Shown here piece after piece: positions 56,780 through 64,000 of a DNA stretch of 64,000 nucleotides (position 1 is the stretch's first letter; each line of letters begins with the position of its first letter). The DNA is taken from contig NC_060965.1 of assembly GCF_910589235.1 (NCBI RefSeq), positions 3,972,901 to 4,036,900 on the forward strand, in the 5' to 3' direction. This DNA is from Vespa crabro. Its lineage: Eukaryota > Arthropoda > Insecta > Hymenoptera > Vespidae. Below the pieces are notes generated by a model. It saw only the letters and a program-made list of their open reading frames with translations. It made no database searches and had not been told where the DNA came from. A program made the translations under genes and the position numbers.

Positions 56780-59700
56780 CGCTAAGTCCGGATAGGTGGG
56801 ATCTGGTAGCCATGAGTAATCCTAAAGGTTTGCTCCTATGTTTACAAACACGAACGAGTTGAAGGAACCATGAATGACCAATGCTTTGGAATTCTCTTGG
56901 AATTAGGTCCCGCGCGTGTCTTCATCGAAATTATTCGAAAGAATTAAATTGAGATTTTATCTTCGTAAAAAACAAAAAAAAAAACAAAACAAAACAAAAA
57001 AAAAAGAAAAGAAAAAGAAACGCATATTTTACATACTTATTTCTTTTTAAATAACCGTATGATTAAATCCGTATATGGTGCATGATTTTTAAATATGATT
57101 CAAATGAATTTTTCTTTATCATATAGGAAAATTTCACAATGGTAAAATGCTTTTCAAATAATATTCATAAATAAGTCTTGCGTAATCGTTGCAAAATAAA
57201 AAAGCATCAATAAAAGCTTAACCTCTACCGACGTTACGCATCGAGTGGTTAAGCAAACGGAAAATACACAAATTAAAAACTTTTTCCGGTAGAAGACGCG
57301 CGAAATGTATACGCGTCATACGTTTTCATTAAAATTATTTATTCGTGTGGTGGGTACAGTTTAGATCCAGCGTGTAGATGCACTTGTATACACCTTTATG
57401 CCTGTATATGTTTTTAACGAATATTCAGAGCTTCGCCAAGCTCGCAAAAGGAAATCCTTTCAACCGCAAAAAAGGCGCTTTCATTTAATCCATTCGCAAA
57501 GGGACAACGCTTTTTTCCAAACCCCTTGCATAACGAGAGTGCACTTGATCCTTCTCTACTATTCGCAAGCACGTTTATATGCGTACATACATATATAGAC
57601 GTTCATATACGTAGATGTGTTCAAGACAAGATTCAATGCAATTACGATCGAACGCTCTTCTTGCGTTAGTTCTCTCGTATGAATAGCTTCATCAGTCGAA
57701 CGAGTAATATTCCGGTATGTATCGAAGCCAAACTCAGAATAAGCAGTACTCTTCTCTCTGCTTTTAGCGACAGATAGTTATAGACTATAACTATCTATGT
57801 ATACGTTTGTATGCCAGAGAAAAAGAGAATGAAGCATTTAGCAATACAAAATGGAAGAAGAAATGAAAAACTTTTCGTCCATTCTTCGTATAATCAAAAC
57901 AAACTTTATTTTCATCCATTGATTTTCGAATTTTATAATAATAGAACGAACATTGTCAAGTATTTCCAAAGCGTGACATTATGGAAACGTAAGCGATTAT
58001 GTCATATCCTTCGCGTGAAAGGTATGAATGAACGTAAGCGATCAACCATAATTTATGGTCCGGTAGATACCGAAGAAATGCGACCTGTCTTAACTGCTAG
58101 CAGGTAGCTGTTCGGCTGCTTCATAACAACGGCAGACATATATACAGGTAGGATCACACTACTACATTTAGATACGAATCATGTTCGCATACGTAACAAT
58201 TCGATTTAATTATATACAATAATGATTTCGAAATATCTTCGTGATATTTCGCACAGTCGAACGAGCCTACAAATTTTGAAGGAAAATTTTTAGACCAAAA
58301 TACATTCGAGATGCTCTTTATTTCTAGACTCGTTATGCTCGTTGACATGGGCGGTTAAAACGTTCATTACTATTCAATGGGCAATAGAATAGTCAGTGTC
58401 TGCTCGTAAAATTATTCATCGCCTGGACTCATTCACTTTTACGATCCTGTACCACGAATAGTTTTCCTCCTGAATCTCCCCCATTTTTTTACGCCTTTCC
58501 AGTAGAGAAACATCAATTACATTCACGAATTAATGAATCCAACGTGTTAAAAGTAAGATTTCTTGGCACTATAAATGATCAACTCAATTGTTCCTTTTAT
58601 AGAAGAATTATAAAATCAAACTATTCGTACAGGGTGACTCGTTCACGATACTTTAGGAAGTCAATTCGGAAAGCGGAGCATGACTCGACTTATGCGAAGA
58701 TCGTTTTCAATCCGGATCACGTAGCGATGCAGTAAGACCAAGAGATAGAAAAGGAGAGACTATCCAAGAAGGACGTTCATTGCGTACGACATAAACGAGT
58801 CACAAACGAGTTTCGTACTTTCCGATAATTACTCGTTTAGCACCAACGTAATACCAACTCGTCAGGCAGCAATTATGTTCGATCCATTCGTTTTCGCGAC
58901 GTTTCAATTAAACTCTCCGAAAACCGCGAGGAAGAGGATTTCACGAAAGAGGATATACACGCTCGTAATTTCCCTAATTACTAAGAAGATCTCTCAGAAT
59001 CTCTCAGCAAGTATTCTCCTTTCCTACTCTCTTCTTCTTATTTCTCGGCATTTTCTCATTATGTCGAGATAAACAAAGTTCGATACGAATTACATTATAA
59101 TATTAACAATTATCAATGTTGTTTATTAACAATTTATGAAAGCTTAAAAGAAAGAAGAACGTTCCTTGAGGAATGATCCAGAAGTATTCGCATCGCATAG
59201 ATAGATGCAAGAAGTTTTGACCCGATTGAAAACCCGCCATGCTGTCTCCACAAATTGCGATCTATTCAGGATTATTTGAAATTCGAAGAAGAAACTTTTG
59301 CTCGAAGTGGTTTTCTTCCAGGTGCTCGTGAGCGAGTTCAATCAAATCGAGTCTTTCCTATCCACTATCTTTCTTTCTTTCTCTCTCTCTCTCTTTCTTC
59401 CTATCAAGCTCTATTTCATCTCTTTCTCTCGTGACACCGTTCAGTAGCAACGTCTAACACGCCTAACTCAATCGAAACTGCTGCTTATTACGGAGCTGCA
59501 ATGGTTCTTTCGAAGAAGTCGAATGACGACAAGAAGAACGAAGCAGAAGAGAATTTCGTTTCTCTGGTTGCACACGCGTGTAATCACGAAAGAGACGAAG
59601 TAAAGAAAGAAGAGAAAGAAAATGAAGAGACGACGATGACGACCTGACGATTCATGGATTGTACTGAATCTCGGTGAAATTGTTGAAAATCAAGGAATAC

Positions 59701-60000
59701 ATTTTTGAATGGGAGCAATCGCGAGGAAGTACATCTTCGTTGAACGCTCACATACTCAAACGTGCACCAAACGAAGATAGAGGTCGTGCCTTGAAAACAT
59801 ATTATCAGAGAAGAAGAAGAAGAAGAAGAAGAAAGTAAAACCTTTTTAAAGAAAGGATCACCTTTTCTCCCAACTCCCACCACTTCATTCTTCTTTTTCA
59901 CAATTCTCATTCGATTAACTCGAAAGTATGAACAACTTTGGTTCACTTTTTTAGAGGCGATATTCGATTAATTCATTTCTGTCAAAATGGATGCATTCAT
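56780..60000. other. gene-free stretch
   Basis: A-rich tract 56968-57020; otherwise unique AT-rich DNA; (GAA)n at 59807-59834. ORFs at 57398, 57811, 58544, 58875 and 59144 are short and have no supported start or splice sites. Confidence 0.45.
59807..59834. repeat. (GAA)n microsatellite
   Basis: About nine AAG units. Confidence 0.93.
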
Positions 60001-60363
60001 AGAGAACTATTCGAAAATCATAAATGTGCATCCGGATAGCAAATTCTCAGGGATGGAGACGAAATTCTCGCAATTATTCAAAGAGCAATTACTTCGAACT
60101 TCGCTGTTAAGGGCAAAGTAAATACCACCATCGCGGAATTAATCACACACGCCATTTAGTCTACTTGTACTACGACCGGCTCGCACGTTGTGCACCTTGT
60201 AAAATGGAGTACAAATCATTCCTACGTCGTCGAATTATAGTCGTTGGCTTTTCGATGAGTTTCTAGGCAAATTTCCGTTCATGTTCCTGACTTCAAGAAG
60301 GATGATTAAGCGACGAACGAATCCACAACTCTATATTGAAAATCGTGATGCGAAGTATTTTTT

Positions 60364-60364
<1 letters not shown>

Positions 60365-60394
<30 letters not shown>
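60365..60394. repeat. poly(A) run
   Basis: About 30 uninterrupted A. Confidence 0.95.
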
Positions 60395-60396
<2 letters not shown>

Positions 60397-61094
60397 AGAA
60401 GAAACAGAAAATGAAGAAAAAAATAATAAAGCAAAAGTAAACGACGGAGTTTTAGTTGAAGCGCGGTAACGCTTAAAATTTCATACCAACGGAAATAAAA
60501 CTGGCTTAGTCCGGGTCGAAGGTTCAAAAGTTTAAAAAGCTTTCGTTGATGTTCCCTACATGCGTAGAGAGGCAAGAGGTTTGTTTTATTCGGGCCATCA
60601 ATTATACAGATGCTAAATACTAGAAACTCCGTTTGCTCGAATTATTCGCTCGTGACTGCCTTTTTACCTGCGCCATTGACTATAGACTCGTTGAAGAGAA
60701 GGCTCGGAAGAAAAACTGAGAAAGAATCAAAAAAAAAAAAAAAAACAGGTACGTTTACCGCTTGAAAATAACATACAAGTATGTGTACATCCAGATCGTT
60801 TGGGAAATTTCTAAACAGCTCTACCAATCTCGATGTCCGATTAAGCCCAAAGTTTTTTCCCGTTAGGTATGATCGAATTTTTTATTAAATAAATCAGATC
60901 GAGCTTAGCTTTTCCATTTGAACTTTTACAGATTTTAAAAACAGAAAGAAAACTTTCCGAATTTCTTTGATATGATATTTATCGAGTTAATCAGATTCAT
61001 GAAAATGATCGTAATCGATAATTTGCGCGAGATCATCTTCATGATCCAATGAAAAAGATTCAGTTCTTTGTATGGAGAAATATGCGAACAAAAT

Positions 61095-61130
61095 TGATGT
61101 CGTCGTTGTCTTCGTCGTCGTCGTCGTCAA
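61095..61130. repeat. (GTC)n trinucleotide repeat
   Basis: GTC units with GTT and TTC interruptions, reading as a Val run. Confidence 0.9.
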
Positions 61131-63160
61131 CAATATGTTACTCTTCTTACGGATTTTACGAGCCTTCGGGCCTTACTTTACCGTAGCAACGAACTTATTG
61201 CCTTGTCTCCGTCATCATTGCAGCTCGTACTTTTTTCTCTGCACATCGTTAATATCCGGCACACAGCTCAGTCTAAAGTAGCCCTTTAACGCCTCTCAGC
61301 AGGCATTAAGCGACTTTTTTGTTTGTTCACCGCGTTGCTCCTTGCACTAAAGCGATTTTGTTCCTTCCACGCATCCCTCGTACCACAAAATCAACCAGCA
61401 TCACTATCAGCATTTTTTTTTTTTTTTCATAAATCGATAAAAAGAAGAGAATAATAGATAGCAAAAAAAAAAGCTGTGAACAATGTTGCTATTAAAAATG
61501 TTGTTATATGAAACTCAACGTCGCTTATTGAAAGATCGAATGAATTAAATTAAACAAATTGCAATATTTTTTTCTACTCTGATTCAAGACAAATATTGCT
61601 TCAAATTATTTAGATATGAGTATAGTACCAAAAACATAATTCTATTACAATTACTCTTTCGATGTAAACATGTAGAAATTTTGTTATAACGAAATTGTAT
61701 AAGCGATATCCACTGATTTTTATCGAGTTACATTAACATCAATTTAAATTTTAAACCAAGTCCCGAATTCGATTCGGCCTTCATCGTCGAAATTCTGGCC
61801 GGTTTCCAATTGTTTTAATTTAAATTATTTTACCGACATATTTAATGGCACACGCATGATACACTCTCCATTGCAAATGTATCTATATATGTTTATCTAT
61901 GCGGACACGGAATGGATATGAAATATCCGGAAAACCGCAGCGCGTTCCCATTTTTATTGTTTACGGATTGAAGAAGAAAAAAAAATAAAAAAAAGAAAAA
62001 GAGTCACCAGAATAAATTTTAGTGTCCTGTAAATAAAAATGCGAATATAAATCGGACGGTGAGAGAACTTCTTAACCAGCGTTACTTTCCTCGGAGGGCC
62101 AGATTTTGTAGCCACGGAACAAGCTCATGCAATCCTGCAGCCTTTCAATACAACTGCACCGGTCTTTGTTTCTTTATTTTCCGTAGTTTTTTGCTTTTGT
62201 CTCTCTCTTTCTCGGTTATCGGTAGAACACGTTTCAACCTCGCGCGGAATTTAAAACGAGCGTGGAACGCAACGATAACAAAGCTAACAAACCTTTTTTC
62301 CTTTTTGCACGTGTATATTCGATTTATAGCGTTCTTTTCATGGCAGAATTGCTCGAGTTTGTTAAATTAATCGCTGATTTGCAAAATATAAATCAAGAGG
62401 GTTATCAAACACCGACTGTATATTTACTGCATCGGTTAGAACAAACCACTTTAATTGAAAAGTTGAACGATTTGATCAAAAACGCTTTTTCTTTTTTTTT
62501 TTCTCACGTAACAAGTACAAGAGAAACGGGCGAAATCAATCAGTTTCGGATCGTTTTAATTAAAGTAATTATCCAACGAAGATCTTTTTCTCGTCTACTG
62601 TACAATATTACTTTCTAATGAATACTCCAACGATCAAGAGTGAAAATGGAACGTGTGAACTCTGGATAAATTATGTTCATGATTAAGGAAAATTTGGTAA
62701 CACATGCGCGTAACATTTACGTCGATGGGTATGTTCGAGCCTTCGACAGTTTTTGCTATGATTTATATGCAACAAAAATGAGCAAACATTAGCACGTGCT
62801 CATTTCATACGTGCACTAATTCAAGACTAACTTGTTAACCACGAGTTTGTTGATTTAGTTAGGACTTGACATTGATATGGCTTTGAAAGAACACTCACCA
62901 CTTCTCCGTTTCGTACATCCGAAAGTACTCATTTATGAAGTTTTATTGGAATACAAAAGTCCATACTGTTGATTTAACAAAATAATCCAAGAGAGTGGCT
63001 GGCATCGGTGAATTAATTTGGTTGTTATATAAAATATAATAAATTTACGAAAATTTCCCACAATGTAAATTATTTCTCTTACTATCATTAATAACCATGA
63101 CTCATTATTATCCGTAAAGCGCATACTACCAATTTTCCAGGAAAGTAATACTTGAAATAG

Positions 63161-63230
63161 AATTGCGGCGAGTTTAGTTGCAACTACGCAAGGTTTATCA
63201 CCATGCATTCGGTCCAGCGTGGCTCCAGCG
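63161..63230 (+). CDS. putative exon ending in a strong donor
   Basis: After ACTTGAAATAG (in-frame TAG; weak as acceptor) 23 codons are open: NCGEFSCNYARFITMHSVQR, then GSS, plus one base, ending at CCAGCG|GTGAGTGC. The internal ATG at 63203 has good context (TATCACCATGC), so this may be a first exon starting there (MHSVQRGSS). A (CT)n tract follows in the would-be intron. Not recognised; no partner exon inside the window. Confidence 0.26.
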
Positions 63231-63290
63231 GTGAGTGCACCGAGTCGTAGCGAGGAAACCGTACGATGCGCGATTTTCTCTCCCTTCCCC

Positions 63291-63292
<2 letters not shown>

Positions 63293-63347
<55 letters not shown>
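63293..63347. repeat. (CT)n microsatellite
   Basis: Pure CT; Arg/Glu ORFs on the minus strand here are artefacts. Confidence 0.95.
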
Positions 63348-63350
<3 letters not shown>

Positions 63351-63359
63351 GTAGGAAAT

Positions 63360-64000
63360 AAGGACTCCATTACTATAGTCAGCAGCCAACGTACAGTTCA
63401 AACGTGGTTAGCTTGCAAGCTGCGAGGAAGCAACTTTATGAAACGCTGTTCACGGAAAATGCCACATAACTTGAGAGAAAGAGAAAATTAGGTAGAAAGA
63501 AAAGAAAAGAAAAGAATGAAAGGGCTAGATTCGAAAGATTTCTGTTATTTGACGCAATGATCCCTGCGAAATGCGAGGGGATCTTTTCATGAGATGGCTT
63601 CACCTACCGAATTCATCCCCTCGACCTAAAACTCTTCTCTTTGGCTATCCTATCTCTTCTTCTCTTTTATTTGCCTTCTTTCTTCTTTCCTCTTCGCATC
63701 CTTCATCGATCCATGGGAGACTTCGCACGTGCCAAGATAGAACACGACTTAAAGGCCCGTAGATTTGTCTCGGTGAGAAAATAATTGCGAGAATTTTTAT
63801 TAATGGCTAGTATAAAATCGATATCTTTCGACAATCTTTTAACGATTAAACGGCACTTTCGAGAAGTTTGAAAACTTAGGAATACGTTCGTTAAGATTTA
63901 CGTTCGTTCTATCGCAACTTCACGTTTCGAATGATTTAAGTATGGAAGTCACGAAGCACTCGTGAAAGGGTGGAATGTAGCGTGTAAACAAATCTATCGA
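63360..64000. other. gene-free end of window
   Basis: Unique DNA with pyrimidine-rich 63640-63700. Short ORFs only; nothing supported. Confidence 0.5.

Larger units (their letters stand above)
60000..63160. other. gene-free stretch
   Basis: A-run 60365-60394 followed by GAA units, A-run 60729-60746, (GTC)n at about 61095-61130, T-run about 61409-61428, A-rich 61976-62000. Two overlapping + ORFs at 62059-62618 are unsupported. Confidence 0.45.

Overview
The window looks like nuclear DNA of an insect, most likely a hymenopteran (bee, wasp or ant). It is AT-rich (somewhat over 60% A+T by eye). TCG/CGA words are frequent, so CpG is not depleted. Pure (CT)n/(GA)n tracts are very dense, about one per 2 kb, together with (TA)n runs and poly(A)/poly(T) runs. 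There is no bacterial gene layout: no operons, no long ORFs, no rRNA, tRNA or CRISPR array that I could find. The order-level assignment is inference; no marker gene is present.

I recognise no named protein. Most long ORFs are artefacts of pyrimidine- or purine-only repeats, which contain no stop codons in some frames. What remains is a scatter of short blocks that look like exons because a usable splice acceptor, an open frame with ordinary protein composition and a usable donor (or stop plus poly(A) signal) coincide. These are hand-made predictions without homology, splice scoring or RNA evidence. Several will be chance, and the confidences say so.

Layout. 0-7 kb: AT-rich DNA with a possible last exon at 244-319 (-) and an Ala-rich block at 6778-6936 (+). 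7-10.6 kb: the most gene-like interval on the + strand: GC-richer leader-like DNA, a (CT)n/(GA)n giant hairpin, then a two-exon model 9405-9453 + 10259-10452 with matching splice phase, overlapped by a competing minus-strand model. 10.6-20 kb: mostly repeats, including a degenerate 12/13-bp minisatellite at 17501-17690. 20-27 kb: a small two-exon model on + (20281-20302 + 20738-20922) and several minus-strand exon-like blocks. 27-34 kb: repeat-rich, with a membrane-type exon candidate at 30117. 34-37 kb: a near-perfect palindrome beside (TA)n, a 51-nt minus-strand exon with excellent splice sites (35690-35740) and a + strand start exon (36859-36922). 37-51 kb: largely non-coding, with exon candidates at 41151, 43604 (+) and 50298 (-). 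51-53 kb: repeat-poor DNA with homeodomain-type motifs, possibly regulatory. 53.5-56.8 kb: two adjacent minus-strand exons, both whole-codon and phase 0, then a + strand terminal exon and a 126-codon ORF in a GC-rich island. 57-64 kb: mostly unremarkable, with one + strand exon candidate at 63161.

The overall picture is a gene-poor stretch, either a gene desert or the inside of very long introns. Minus-strand exons at 54.7, 53.6 and 35.7 kb, all phase 0 and multiples of three, could belong to one long-intron gene. No pathway can be proposed.
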